Assembly (NCBI GenBank): GCA_046328115.1
Contig: JAXLXE010000001.1
Location: 1 to 64,000, forward strand
DNA length: 64,000 bases
Direction: 5' to 3'
From: JAXLXE01 sp046328115
GTDB taxonomy: Bacteria > Chloroflexota > UBA6077 > JACCZL01
A program made the translations under genes and the position numbers. Shown here in pieces: positions 16,381 to 24,520 of this stretch. The notes under the pieces are model-generated. The model was not told where the DNA came from, made no database searches, and saw only the letters and a program-made list of their open reading frames with translations. Within the stretch, counting starts at the first letter, position 1, and the number at the start of each line of letters is the position of its first letter.

Positions 16381-17355
16381 GCGACAGCGCGCGCCGTTGT
16401 CGTTGGTGCCGGTGTGATTGGTCTCTCCACAGCGATCCGCCTGCAGGATCGTGGCTTTGACGTGACAATCGTTGCGCGGGAGGTCTCTCCGCACACAACG
16501 TCCGATGTGGCAGCGGCAGTGTGGTATCCGTACTTGACGGGCTCGGACGATCGCCTGCTGGGCTGGATCTGGTCAACGTATCGAGAGCTCGTTGCGCTGA
16601 CGCGACAGCCGGGCTCGGGCGTGACCGAACTGGACATCGTTGAGCTGTTTGATGATGCTGGGGGCCGCCCGTGGTGGTCAGACGCCACCGACCTGGGGCG
16701 GCAGGTGAGCGTGGCCGTGTTGCCCGACGGATACGGCGCCGGGTACCGCATCCGGGTCCCCATGGCCGACACCTCAGTGTACCTGCCGTGGCTTCGTCAG
16801 AGGTTCGAGGCGCGGGGCGGGGTGCTGGAGCAGCGACCGGTCCACAACCTGGCGGAGTTTAGTGACCAGGCTGACGTGGTGGTGAACTGTACGGGCCTGG
16901 GCGCGCGGGACCTGTGCAGAGACGATGAGGTGTATCCGGTTCGGGGGCAGGTGGTGCGGGTGGCCGCCGTGCCGTCTCACGCGTGGGTGGACGAGGGGCG
17001 GCACCTGGGGTACATGTTTATCCTGCCGCGAGCGGATGGCTGCGTGTTGGGCGGGACCGCGGAGCCCGGTGAATGGAGCACGGAGCCGGACGAGCAGGCG
17101 ACGGCGGACATCATTGAGCGGTGTGCGAGGGTGGAGCCGAGCCTCCGCGAGGCGGCCGTGCTCAGTGTTAGGGTGGGTCTGCGGCCGGGCCGGTCAAGAG
17201 TTCGCCTGGAACGTGATGGCCAGGCCGCCCGCACCGTGATTCACAATTACGGGCACGGCGGCTCAGGCCTCACGATGTCGTGGGGCTGCGCGGATGATGC
17301 GGCGCAGCTCGCGTTGCGCTACTCGAAGATCCAGCGGTCAGTGTCGCGCGAGTAG
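16381..17355 (+). CDS. D-amino-acid oxidase, start codon apparently lost (GCG)
   Basis: The enzyme oxidatively deaminates D-amino acids using FAD. The match to eukaryotic DAO is clear across its length: VVVGAGVIGLSTAIRLQ (dinucleotide fold), TSDVAAAVWYPYL, DVVVNCTGLGARDL, VYPVRGQVVRV, VGLRPGRSRVRLE and the C-terminal VIHNYGHGGSGLTMSWGCA. The glycine-rich motif begins at about 16396, but no ATG, GTG or TTG occurs in frame between the stop at 16297 and GTG 16414, which lies within the motif. AGGAA at 16371-16375 sits five bases before GCG 16381, just where a start codon belongs. It may be a mutated start, a rare start or a sequence error. Its 3' end overlaps ndk by 37 bases. Confidence 0.8.
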   Translation, partial: ATARAVVVGAGVIGLSTAIRLQDRGFDVTIVAREVSPHTTSDVAAAVWYPYLTGSDDRLLGWIWSTYRELVALTRQPGSGVTELDIVELFDDAGGRPWWSDATDLGRQVSVAVLPDGYGAGYRIRVPMADTSVYLPWLRQRFEARGGVLEQRPVHNLAEFSDQADVVVNCTGLGARDLCRDDEVYPVRGQVVRVAAVPSHAWVDEGRHLGYMFILPRADGCVLGGTAEPGEWSTEPDEQATADIIERCARVEPSLREAAVLSVRVGLRPGRSRVRLERDGQAARTVIHNYGHGGSGLTMSWGCADDAAQLALRYSKIQRSVSRE

Positions 17356-17771
17356 CCCAATAGCTCAGCATCCGTGAACCAGAGCGCCACCTCTCGCTCC
17401 GCGCTGCCGGGCTGCTCGTCGGAGGCGTGGACCAGGTTCCGACCTACCTCGATGGCGTAGTCGCCACGAATCGTGCCGGCCGCCGCCTCGTAGGCCCGCG
17501 TGGCGCCAACCGTGACGCGGACGGCTTTCACCACGTTGCGGCCTTCCAGCACCAGCGCCACCACGGGGCCCGACATAATGTAGTTCAACAGGCCTTCGTA
17601 GAAGCCCTTGCCTTCGTGCTCCGCGTAGTGCTTCGCTGCCAGCTCGCGGCTAACCTGCATCAGCTTCAGCCCAACGATCTTCAGTCCACGCTGCTCGAAT
17701 CGGGAGAGGATCGGGCCAACGAGGCCCCGCTGTACGCCATCGGGTTTTACGAGTACGAGAGTTCTTTCCAT
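17319..17771 (-). CDS. ndk: Nucleoside diphosphate kinase
   Basis: The enzyme transfers phosphate from ATP to other nucleoside diphosphates through a phosphohistidine. The hallmarks are all present: ERTLVLVKPDGVQRGLVG at the N-terminus and EVGRNLVHASDE, with His115 as the phosphorylated residue. The 150 residues are slightly longer than the common 140. The 3' end overlaps the D-amino-acid oxidase gene on the other strand by 37 bases, so the two mRNAs are complementary at their ends. Confidence 0.95.
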   Translation of the reverse strand: MERTLVLVKPDGVQRGLVGPILSRFEQRGLKIVGLKLMQVSRELAAKHYAEHEGKGFYEGLLNYIMSGPVVALVLEGRNVVKAVRVTVGATRAYEAAAGTIRGDYAIEVGRNLVHASDEQPGSAEREVALWFTDAELLGYSRDTDRWIFE

Positions 17772-17779
17772 GGTTCGGG

Positions 17780-17809
17780 ACCATAGCGAACACCACGCCG
17801 AACTGGCAA
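17780..17809 (-). promoter_or_regulatory. Candidate promoter for ndk
   Basis: On the minus strand TTGCCA (17809-17804) and TATGGT (17785-17780) are separated by 18 bases, ending eight bases before the ATG. The mRNA leader would be very short or absent. Confidence 0.45.
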
Positions 17810-17836
17810 GCGGGCCGTGTGTTACGCTGATCCGGA

Positions 17837-18640
17837 ATGGTGAGCAAGCTGCTTTCGCTGGAGGATGCCGCGGGCCTGATTGCGGATGGCCGTTCCGTGG
17901 CGTTCGGTGGCAGCCTGTTGCACCGGTTTCCGGCCGCGTTTGCCCGCGAGCTTGCTCGGCAGGGGCGGAAGGACCTTCGTTTCTTCAAATCGTCGCCAGG
18001 CTACGATCTGGACATTCTGTGCGGGGCCGGTGCGCTGGCCGAGGCCAACGTTGGCATCGCGACTATGGAGGCCGGCCTGGGCATGCTGCCCAACTTTCGC
18101 CAGCGTGCAGAAGCTGGCGAGCTCCTGGTGCGGGAACACGCGTGAATCAGCTTGGGCACGGGGCTGCGGGCCGCGGCTCAAGGGGTACCCTTCCTGCCGA
18201 TCGCCGGATTCCAGGGGAGCGACATACCGGAGGCACTGGGCCTCAAGATGGTTCGCAACCCGTATGGAGACGAGGAGTTGGTGGCGGTACCGCGGATCCA
18301 GCCGGACTGGGCGGTTGTGCACGTGCCTGAGGCGGACGCGCGCGGCAACGCTCGCATCTACGGCTCGCCCTTCTGGGATCGCTTGATTGCGCGCGCGGCC
18401 AGGGGGGTGATCGTGACCGCTGAGCAGATCGTCAGCTCAGAGCGTCTGGCGGAGCAGCCAGAGCTCACGGCGGTTCCGGAGCTGTTTGTCCGAGCTGTCG
18501 TCCACGCGCCCCAGGGGGCCTGGCCCGGAAGCTGCTTTCCTCGCTATGAGGTGGACTATCCGGCCGCGGAGGCGTATGCGCGCACCGCTCGGGATCCGTC
18601 CGCATTCGCCTCCCATCTGGCGGCGCACTCGGATCGGTAG
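17837..18640 (+). pseudogene. CoA-transferase alpha subunit interrupted by an in-frame TGA
   Basis: Two halves of one reading frame encode a class I CoA-transferase alpha subunit like GctA or IpdA, which move CoA between acids. The first half has SVAFGGSLLHRFPAAFAREL and the second has GLRAAAQGVPFLPIAG, then VAVPRIQPDWAVVHVPEADA. A TGA at 18143-18145 stops the first half after VREHA, and the same frame resumes at once with ISLGTGLRAAA. No residues seem missing, so this is a point nonsense change, a sequence error, or (less likely) recoding. GTG/ATG restart at 18152 would give only a fragment. The intact beta subunit gene follows, which argues that the pair is or was functional. Confidence 0.7.
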
Positions 18641-18668
18641 TGTCGGATCAGTAGTGTCGGATCAGTAG
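18627..18668 (+). repeat. Three tandem 14-base repeats at the alpha/beta subunit junction
   Basis: The unit TGTCGGATCAGTAG occurs at 18641-18654 and 18655-18668. A diverged copy (11 of 14 bases) at 18627-18640 forms the end of the alpha gene with its stop codon. Each unit contains TAG. The array fills the gap before the beta subunit GTG at 18671 and looks like a slippage duplication. Confidence 0.85.
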
Positions 18669-18670
18669 CA

Positions 18671-19396
18671 GTGGAGACTGGCTGGGATATCGCAGACCTT
18701 CTCCCCATCACCATGGCGCGGTTGTTGCGTGATGGCGAAGTGGTGTTCCACGGCGTGAACTCCATCCTCCCAATGGTCGCCGTGGCGCTGGCACGCCGGC
18801 TTCACGCCCCAGGCCTGACGGCCATCAACATCGCAGGCGGGATAGATCCCACGCCGCGGCACCTTCCGCGTTCCACCACCGATGCGGAGCTACTCCGCGG
18901 CTCGGCGGCCGTGCTTAGCAATGAGGATTTCTACGATCTCTGTATGCGCGGTGGCGTGGACACCGTCTTCCTGGGTGCCGCGCAGATAGACGGGCAAGGG
19001 CGGACAAACGTATCGCGCATTGGGGACGGACCGACGCCGCGGGTACGGCTACCAGGGGGTGGTGGCGCCGCCGTCATCATGCCCACGGCGGGCCGGGTCA
19101 TCCTCTCGCGCGGCGAGCACAGCCGGCGTTCGTTTGTTGATCGGCTTGACTTCATTACCGCCGCGGGCAATGTGGACCGGGTGGTGACGCCGAGGTGTCT
19201 GTTCCGCCGGGTTGATGGCCACCTCCGCGTGGAGTCGGTCCATCCGAGTTCGTCCGCGGAAGACGTTGTTGCTAATACCGGGTTCTCGCTTACGGCCCAC
19301 GGCGCCTGGTCCATCACGCCGGCGCCGAGCACCGAGGAGCTCAGAGTGCTGGGCGAGGTGGATCCGCGGGGCTTGAGACGGATCGAAGTGGGGTGA
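18671..19396 (+). CDS. CoA-transferase beta subunit
   Basis: The protein resembles GctB/IpdB-type beta subunits of class I CoA-transferases. It has the N-terminal segment RLLRDGEVVFHGVNSILPMVAVALAR, AGGIDPTP, the loop SNEDFYDLCMRGGVDTVFLGAAQIDGQGRTNVS, and PGGGGAAVIMPTAGRVI. In IpdAB-like enzymes the usual catalytic glutamate of the SENG motif is lost; here the SNEDF loop likewise lacks a clear SENG, so it may act like IpdAB as a hydrolase instead of a transferase. It starts with GTG just after the 14-base repeats, and its stop overlaps the start of the aminotransferase gene (GTGA). Confidence 0.72.
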   Translation: METGWDIADLLPITMARLLRDGEVVFHGVNSILPMVAVALARRLHAPGLTAINIAGGIDPTPRHLPRSTTDAELLRGSAAVLSNEDFYDLCMRGGVDTVFLGAAQIDGQGRTNVSRIGDGPTPRVRLPGGGGAAVIMPTAGRVILSRGEHSRRSFVDRLDFITAAGNVDRVVTPRCLFRRVDGHLRVESVHPSSSAEDVVANTGFSLTAHGAWSITPAPSTEELRVLGEVDPRGLRRIEVG

Positions 19397-20493
19397 TCGC
19401 TCAGGGCAGGGGGCTTCCACTACCACGCCGCCCGCTGCTAGAGCCCGTTGTCCACGGGGGCCCACACGGCGCGGAGTTTGCGTCGCTCGGAGTGGATGGA
19501 ACCACGGTGCTCGATTTCAGCGCAAACTGCAACCCGCTGGGCCCGTCGCCGCTTGCGTTGGAAGCGCTTGCCCGGGTCGACGTGGCCCGATATCCGGATC
19601 CCACCGGCCTGGCGCTCCGCTCGGCGCTGGCTGCTGCCACAGGTTTGTCGCCAGATCGGCTGCTGATTGGCAACGGCTCGGTGGAGCTCATCTGGTTGCT
19701 GGCGGATGTGTTTCTGGACGCGGGGGATGAGGCGCTGGTCGTTGGACCAACGTTTGGCGAGTACGCGGCGGCAATCAGGCGCGCGGGCGCTCGCGCACTG
19801 GAGGTGACCGCTGACGAGCGCGACGATTTCCGCCCGGATCTGGCCCCGGTGACAGAGGCGATCCGGGGCAAGCGTCCGCGGTTGGTGTACCTGTGCAACC
19901 CAAACAACCCAACCGGTACGGCGCTTGATCTGCCCGCGATCCGCTCGCTGCTCGGCGCGTTGGGTCAGGGCTTGCTCGTGGTGGACGAGGCCTATGTGGA
20001 TTTCTCGTTCGGCGTGGACACGGCATTGGCGCTGCTCGATGATGCGCGGGTGGTCGTACTGCGCTCAATGACCAAGAGTCTTGGCCTGGCTGGGCTCCGG
20101 CTGGGATACGCGGCGGCCGATCCGTGCGTGATCGATGCCCTGGGGCGGGCTCGTCCGCCGTGGACGGTCAACGCGCTGGCGCTCGCGGCTGGCGTGGCCA
20201 GCCTGGCTGATGGTGGCCACGTAGCGAGTGGCCTGCAGGTTGTGAGCGCCGCGTGGAGCTATCTCAACCGCGAGCTAGGTGCGCTGGGCGTTATGCTGCG
20301 CCCGTCCGTGACCTCGTTCTGGCTCGGCCGGGTGGCTGATCCGCCGGGGCTCCGCCTCGCCCTACTCCGTCACGGTCTCCAGATTCGCGATTGCTCGTCG
20401 TTTGGATTGCCGCATCACGTCAGGATTGCCGCGCGGCCGCTTGCCGAATGTCAGCGGCTCGTCGAAGTATGGGGTCTGCTAGCGCGGCCGTAG
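19393..20493 (+). CDS. PLP-dependent aminotransferase, CobD/HisC family
   Basis: This fold-type I PLP enzyme has an N-terminal HGGPHGAEFASLG and DFSANCNPLGPSP segment, which is closer to threonine-phosphate decarboxylase (CobD) than to histidinol-phosphate aminotransferase (HisC). The core follows: YPDPTG, GNGSVELIWLLAD, YLCNPNNPTGTA, VVDEAYVDF and the lysine motif RSMTKSLGLAGLRLGY that binds PLP. No cobalamin or histidine genes are nearby, so the reaction remains open. Translation is coupled to the CoA-transferase beta subunit through a GTGA overlap. The 3' end overlaps the convergent MFS gene by 15 bases. Confidence 0.78.
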   Translation: MIAQGRGLPLPRRPLLEPVVHGGPHGAEFASLGVDGTTVLDFSANCNPLGPSPLALEALARVDVARYPDPTGLALRSALAAATGLSPDRLLIGNGSVELIWLLADVFLDAGDEALVVGPTFGEYAAAIRRAGARALEVTADERDDFRPDLAPVTEAIRGKRPRLVYLCNPNNPTGTALDLPAIRSLLGALGQGLLVVDEAYVDFSFGVDTALALLDDARVVVLRSMTKSLGLAGLRLGYAAADPCVIDALGRARPPWTVNALALAAGVASLADGGHVASGLQVVSAAWSYLNRELGALGVMLRPSVTSFWLGRVADPPGLRLALLRHGLQIRDCSSFGLPHHVRIAARPLAECQRLVEVWGLLARP

Positions 20494-21795
20494 ACCAGTC
20501 GATTGGACTGAGCGGGCAGGCGCGTCTCCCGCGGGGATTGGGCTTCCCGCGGGTATCAGCAAAAGGACAATGGCAGCGAGTACGCAGGCGGGCATCACCG
20601 TGAACGGGACCTGATAGCCGCCACTCAGATCGGCCAGTGAACCTATGACCAGGGGGCCGGTAGCCTGCCCGATCTGGGTCATGAGAAACGCTGGCCCATA
20701 CACCGTGCCGTGTGAGCGCGTGCCGAAACGATCGCCGATCATGAGGGGGTGGAGCGCGACCGCGATGCCAATGGTCAGGCCCACCGCGGCCGCGCCCGCG
20801 AGCAATACCAGGGCGCCCGTGCCCCAGACGGACGCGGAGACGCCAATGGCCTGCAGGAGGCAACAGAGCATGGCCAGATTCTGCTTTCCTATCAAGTTTG
20901 CCAACCAGCCCATGACGAAGCGGCCAGCGATGCCGCACAACGTTGTGATCGCAACTCCGGCGCTGGCCACACCCACTCCCAGCGCGGCCGTGAGCACGCT
21001 AACCTGATGGACCAGGTAGCCCACCTGACCCATCAGCGTCAGGGTGAACGCCAGCGAGATTGTCCACCAGATTCGAGTGCGGACCGCCTCCCGCAGCGTC
21101 CAGATACGGTCTTCTGTGTCCGAGCCAGACGGAGTGCTCAGGCGCCGTTCTCCGTCAGGCTCCAGACCCATGATTGATGGGCTGTCGCGAACTACAAGGA
21201 CGGCCGCCGGCAACACGACTGCCCAGGCGATCAGAGCCAAGGCGGTGGCCGCGGTTTGGATGCCGAATCCCGCGATGAGCTTGAGCGAGAGGGGAACGAG
21301 AACGAGGCCGCCCACCGAGGAGCCCGTGAGTGCCAGCGACAGCGCGTACACCCGCTGCCGTCGGAACCATCGCGCCACGAGAGCGCTCAGCACCACGACG
21401 TGGATGCAGCCGTACCCCAAGGCAAGGAGTGCATTGGCGGCGTACACGTGCCAGACCTGCTGCGCGCAGCCGAGAGCGAAGACTGCCGTGCCGATCGTGG
21501 CTCCGCCGGCAATCAGGACGTTTCGTGGCCCTGCGCGATCCACGGCGCGCCCGGCTACCAGTCCGGTCAGCCCGGCTAGCAGACTGAAGACTGTGGCGGC
21601 TCCGGAGAGCGCCGTGCGGCTCCAGCCGCGATCGGTGTGAAACGCGTTCAGGAAGACCCCGACCTGCCAGAAGGCTACGCCCCAGGCGACGAACGCAATC
21701 GCTGCCGCCGCGGCCACGATGTACCAGCCGTAGAACACTCCGTCGGACGATGGTCTGGCTTCGGGTTTGGGGTTGGCAGGAGTGGGTGCGGCCAT
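20479..21795 (-). CDS. MFS transporter, possibly for a monocarboxylate or oxalate-like anion
   Basis: About twelve membrane helices, starting with GVFYGWYIVAAAAAIAFVAW, fit the major facilitator superfamily. The YGWYIV start and later AVDRAGPRNVLIAGG loop resemble the oxalate/formate and monocarboxylate porter group. I chose the ATG at 21795, with AGGGAG upstream, over a longer frame. It is divergent from the ArsR regulator and shares with it a region carrying a 7-base inverted repeat, so that regulator probably controls it. The transported compound is unknown. Confidence 0.8.
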   Translation of the reverse strand: MAAPTPANPKPEARPSSDGVFYGWYIVAAAAAIAFVAWGVAFWQVGVFLNAFHTDRGWSRTALSGAATVFSLLAGLTGLVAGRAVDRAGPRNVLIAGGATIGTAVFALGCAQQVWHVYAANALLALGYGCIHVVVLSALVARWFRRQRVYALSLALTGSSVGGLVLVPLSLKLIAGFGIQTAATALALIAWAVVLPAAVLVVRDSPSIMGLEPDGERRLSTPSGSDTEDRIWTLREAVRTRIWWTISLAFTLTLMGQVGYLVHQVSVLTAALGVGVASAGVAITTLCGIAGRFVMGWLANLIGKQNLAMLCCLLQAIGVSASVWGTGALVLLAGAAAVGLTIGIAVALHPLMIGDRFGTRSHGTVYGPAFLMTQIGQATGPLVIGSLADLSGGYQVPFTVMPACVLAAIVLLLIPAGSPIPAGDAPARSVQSTGLRPR

Positions 21796-21874
21796 CGAGT
21801 CTCCCTTGTGCACGCCGGGGTGTGCCGCCCTTCGTCGTGGTGGGTTCGAGTCTAGGGGGGGCGTGAACCGGATT

Positions 21875-21919
21875 GCTTCGGCGGCCACCGAAGCGAGCTA
21901 GGCGGCGGGCTGCTATGCT
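21875..21919 (+). promoter_or_regulatory. Inverted repeat and -10 box upstream of the ArsR regulator
   Basis: A perfect inverted repeat GCTTCGG / CCGAAGC occupies 21875-21881 and 21888-21894, with six bases between. It covers the -35 position of a promoter whose -10 is TATGCT at 21914-21919. The ATG follows six bases after the -10, suggesting a leaderless mRNA. The repeat is a plausible operator for the adjacent ArsR protein. Confidence 0.5.
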
Positions 21920-21925
21920 CAGCGC

Positions 21926-22621
21926 ATGCCCCCGGGCCACAACCTCGCAACCGTCTGCGCGTTGATCGGCGAGCCCACCCGCGCCGCGATGTTGCTGGAG
22001 TTGATGGCCGGCTTCGCTCTGACGGCAACTGAGCTTGCAACCCGCGCCAGGGTGGCCCCGTCTACTGCCAGCGACCACCTCGCAAAGCTCGTCGTCGGCG
22101 GTCTGGTGAACTGCACTCCCCAGGGGCGCCATCGGTACTACGGCCTCGCCTCGGTCGACGTGGCGCGCTTGATTGAGGCCCTCGGAACGCTCACCGACAC
22201 GATGGCGCGACCTCATGCCACACGCGCCAATGCTGTAGAAGGCCTGCGTTTTGCGCGGACGTGCTACGACCATCTGGCCGGACGGCTCGGCGTGGATGTG
22301 GCCGCCGCGTTGATCCGTCGTGGCGCGGTTCGGCTTGAGGGTGACGCGTTCCGGCTAACCCCGCAGGGTGACTCTTGGATGGTGGCGTTCGGGGTAGACC
22401 TGGGTGCCGCCAGGAGGAAGCGGCGCGCATTCACACGTGCGTGCCTTGACTGGACGGAGCGGCGGCCACATCTCGCGGGCGCGCTTGGCTCCGCGGTCTT
22501 GATGCGCCTGCTGCAGCTTGGGTGGTTGGAGCGTACTCAAGGTGAGCGCGTGCTTCATCTGACGCCGCGGGGAGCCGCCGGACTGCACGCGCAGCTCGGT
22601 CTGGCACTGCCCACGGCATAG
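21926..22621 (+). CDS. ArsR-family transcriptional regulator
   Basis: The first 80 residues form a winged helix-turn-helix: LATVCALIGEPTRAAMLLEL, the recognition region VAPSTASDHLAKLVVGGLV, and the wing QGRHRYYGLAS. The longer C-terminal part, with ARTCYDHLAGRLGVDVAAAL, is typical of a subgroup of about 220-230 residues often found near permeases and enzymes. The canonical metal-binding CVC motif is absent, so a small organic ligand is more likely than a metal. It is divergent from the MFS gene and presumably represses it. Confidence 0.82.
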   Translation: MPPGHNLATVCALIGEPTRAAMLLELMAGFALTATELATRARVAPSTASDHLAKLVVGGLVNCTPQGRHRYYGLASVDVARLIEALGTLTDTMARPHATRANAVEGLRFARTCYDHLAGRLGVDVAAALIRRGAVRLEGDAFRLTPQGDSWMVAFGVDLGAARRKRRAFTRACLDWTERRPHLAGALGSAVLMRLLQLGWLERTQGERVLHLTPRGAAGLHAQLGLALPTA

Positions 22622-22763
22622 CCGCACTACGCGGTCCTGACCGCTAACCCGGTTTCCACCGGCTGTTAAGGCCGTGTTAACGGGCGGCTGATAGCTTCAC
22701 CCTTGACATGACTCGGTCCTTCACTGAACCGATGAGGGGCGAGCACGGAGGGAAGGTGGTGTG

Positions 22764-23381
22764 ATGGAGATCGCGGTGGTGTTCCGGGCGCCGGTGGCGA
22801 ACATCGATGAGAGACGCCCATCACGATGCGCTCACTGCGGATCGTATGGCTTCAACATCCACCAACACGCCACGAAGAGCCTGAAGGGGCCCGGGTCAGC
22901 CTCTGCGCAGGTGGTCCGGTTCATCTGCAAGCGCTGCCGTCGAACCGTTCGGCTCTACCCGGACGGCGTCGACGCGGCCCGTCAGTCAACGTTGCTGCGA
23001 CGGCTCAGCGCAATGCTGTACTGGCTGGGATTGCCTTACGACGGCGTGCGTGAGGTGTTGATGGAGCTCGGCTGCCCGCTCAGCAAGGCCACAGTCTGGG
23101 CAAACGTTCGGGCTCTGGGTCTGATCAACGATCGATTTCGGCTTCGCGCGGATCCTGGAACCCTGAAAGTGTACGCTCGACCGAACGGCGCCTCAGTTGT
23201 GTACGCGCTCCGCGGCTGTCCGGCCCGAATCAAGCTGGCCGTCATGCCGCCGGACGGCCTGACCCTGTGGTTTGACACGCCGCAGCCGGACGGTAGTGCG
23301 CGACTCCATGAACGAGTGTGCGATATCGCGCGCCGTCTGGAGTTGGAGGTCCGACACCCACGAGAGCAGGCGGTAAGCTAG
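22764..23381 (+). mobile_element. Transposase-like fragment with zinc ribbon and HTH
   Basis: The 206-residue frame has CxxC pairs (CAHCGSYGFN and CKRCRRTVRLYPDGV) forming a zinc ribbon. A helix-turn-helix region follows (LLRRLSAMLYWLGLPYDGVREVLMEL, then LSKATVWANVRALG). This resembles the N-terminal half of transposases common in Thermomicrobia-type Chloroflexota, where YPEGV and LSY/RxVAxxL segments precede a DDE domain. Here the frame ends soon afterwards, with no catalytic DDE triad, so it is probably a truncated relic. I could not find terminal inverted repeats. The start ATG has GGAGGG at 22747-22752 upstream. It could also be a domesticated DNA-binding protein. Confidence 0.55.
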
Positions 23382-23462
23382 GCGAAGTCAGGCTCGGGAC
23401 GCTGGAGCGCGCCAGGCGCAGGGTGTACATTCTCGGTGGACATCCCAACGGAGGGTGCGGTC

Positions 23463-23945
23463 ATGGCGACCATTGAGGGTTTGGGCCACGTGGGGATTCA
23501 CACCGAGGACATCATGCGGATGCGCGATTTCTACACGCGCGTGATGGGCCTCCAGGTGGCGGATGAGGATCTGGGTGAGCGGGGTATCGTGTTCCTGAGC
23601 GCGGATCCGGAGTCCGAGCACCACGAGTTCGTGCTCGCCCGCGGCCGGAACGATGGGCGGGCCGCACGGGTTGTGCAGCAGATCTCGTTCAAGGTGCCCA
23701 GCCCGGAGCATCTCCGCGAGTACTACCACCGCGTTGAGGCCGAGGGACTCAAGATCGATCGATTCGTGAGCCACGGCAATGCGTTTGGACTGTATTTCTT
23801 CGACCCCGAGGATAACCGCATCGAGGTGTACTACAAGACGGGGTTCCCGGTCCCGCAGCCGCACGGCGATCCGCTGGACATCAACGAGACCACGCAGACG
23901 TGGATCGATCAGGCGCGGGCGGCGATTCCTGCTGACAAGAGGTGA
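23463..23945 (+). CDS. VOC-family (glyoxalase/dioxygenase-like) protein
   Basis: The vicinal oxygen chelate fold is shown by GLGHVGIHTEDIMRMRDFYTRVMGLQ at the N-terminus and DPEDNRIEVYYK near the C-terminus, in which His and Glu residues are typical metal ligands. The middle has HHEFVLA and a QISFKVPSPEHLREYYHRV half, giving the two-repeat pattern. This layout resembles extradiol dioxygenases of catechol type, but the exact reaction is unknown. ATG 23463 is supported by CGGAGGG seven bases upstream. No catabolic partner gene is adjacent. Confidence 0.78.
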   Translation: MATIEGLGHVGIHTEDIMRMRDFYTRVMGLQVADEDLGERGIVFLSADPESEHHEFVLARGRNDGRAARVVQQISFKVPSPEHLREYYHRVEAEGLKIDRFVSHGNAFGLYFFDPEDNRIEVYYKTGFPVPQPHGDPLDINETTQTWIDQARAAIPADKR

Positions 23946-23961
23946 GGCGGCCGCGCGCGGG

Positions 23962-24417
23962 TTAGCGGGCGGGTGGTGACAGCCCCGGCTCTGTGTCGCG
24001 ATGGCGGTGGCCAAACCGGGGCTCTCCGTACGATCGAACTCGGAGCCGCTGTCTGCGGACGTAGTCCAGACCACGGCTCAGGCCGGAGGCGGACGTGTCG
24101 TGGATCGCGATGAAGTCCACGCCGTTGTCGACTCCGAAACCCACGAGCCCGTGGTCCGGCGCGACGTGGCAGGTGACGCCTAGCTCGACGTACCAATGCT
24201 CATCGGCGGAGGGTGATCCGACGTAGCGATACGCTCGCCAGTTGCCCGGACTTGGGAGCGTGACGATCTCCCAGGATCGGCGCAGCACTCCGCGTCCCCA
24301 GGCGGATCGAGCGGCGTCTCGCAACGCCTTGAGGACCAGCGATTCCACCTGGCTCGCCACCGTGGCGGTGATGCTCTGCCAGTCCGGCTGAGTATCGTGC
24401 ATGTGCGGAGCGGTCAC
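23962..24417 (-). CDS. Hypothetical protein
   Basis: A 151-residue frame starts with GTG; an ATG five codons later (24402) is an alternative. Its middle part is rich in aromatic and beta-type residues (RAYRYVGSPSADEHWYVEL, HGLVGFGVDNGVDFIAIHD). The tail is basic (RRQRLRVRSYGEPRFGHRHR). It has no signal peptide or membrane helix. I recognise no family, and the coding call rests on the open frame and plausible composition. Confidence 0.45.
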   Translation of the reverse strand: MTAPHMHDTQPDWQSITATVASQVESLVLKALRDAARSAWGRGVLRRSWEIVTLPSPGNWRAYRYVGSPSADEHWYVELGVTCHVAPDHGLVGFGVDNGVDFIAIHDTSASGLSRGLDYVRRQRLRVRSYGEPRFGHRHRDTEPGLSPPAR

Positions 24418-24440
24418 TCACGGACCGCGCTGGACGCAGA

Positions 24441-24477
24441 CAGGGCGCAGGGCCGCGATCGCGGCGCCCACGCCCTG
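24441..24477 (-). terminator. Possible hairpin downstream of the small secreted-protein gene
   Basis: CAGGGCG (24441-24447) pairs with CGCCCTG (24471-24477), enclosing a second palindrome, GCCGCGATCGCGGC, at 24452-24465. It lies about 45 bases past the stop of the minus-strand gene. No T-run follows, so intrinsic termination is uncertain. Confidence 0.3.
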
Positions 24478-24520
24478 TTCATTGCCCAGTAGTGGGCCCA
24501 GTACGGTTCAGACGAAACGA

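Noticed and set aside
18143..18185. Possible selenocysteine codon with SECIS at the TGA of the CoA-transferase alpha gene
   Set aside because: I see no convincing stem-loop just after the TGA, and the family is not known for selenocysteine there.
21841..21857. GGTTCGAGTC resembling a tRNA T-arm
   Set aside because: No matching acceptor, D or anticodon stems can be formed around it, and it lies in a promoter region between divergent genes.
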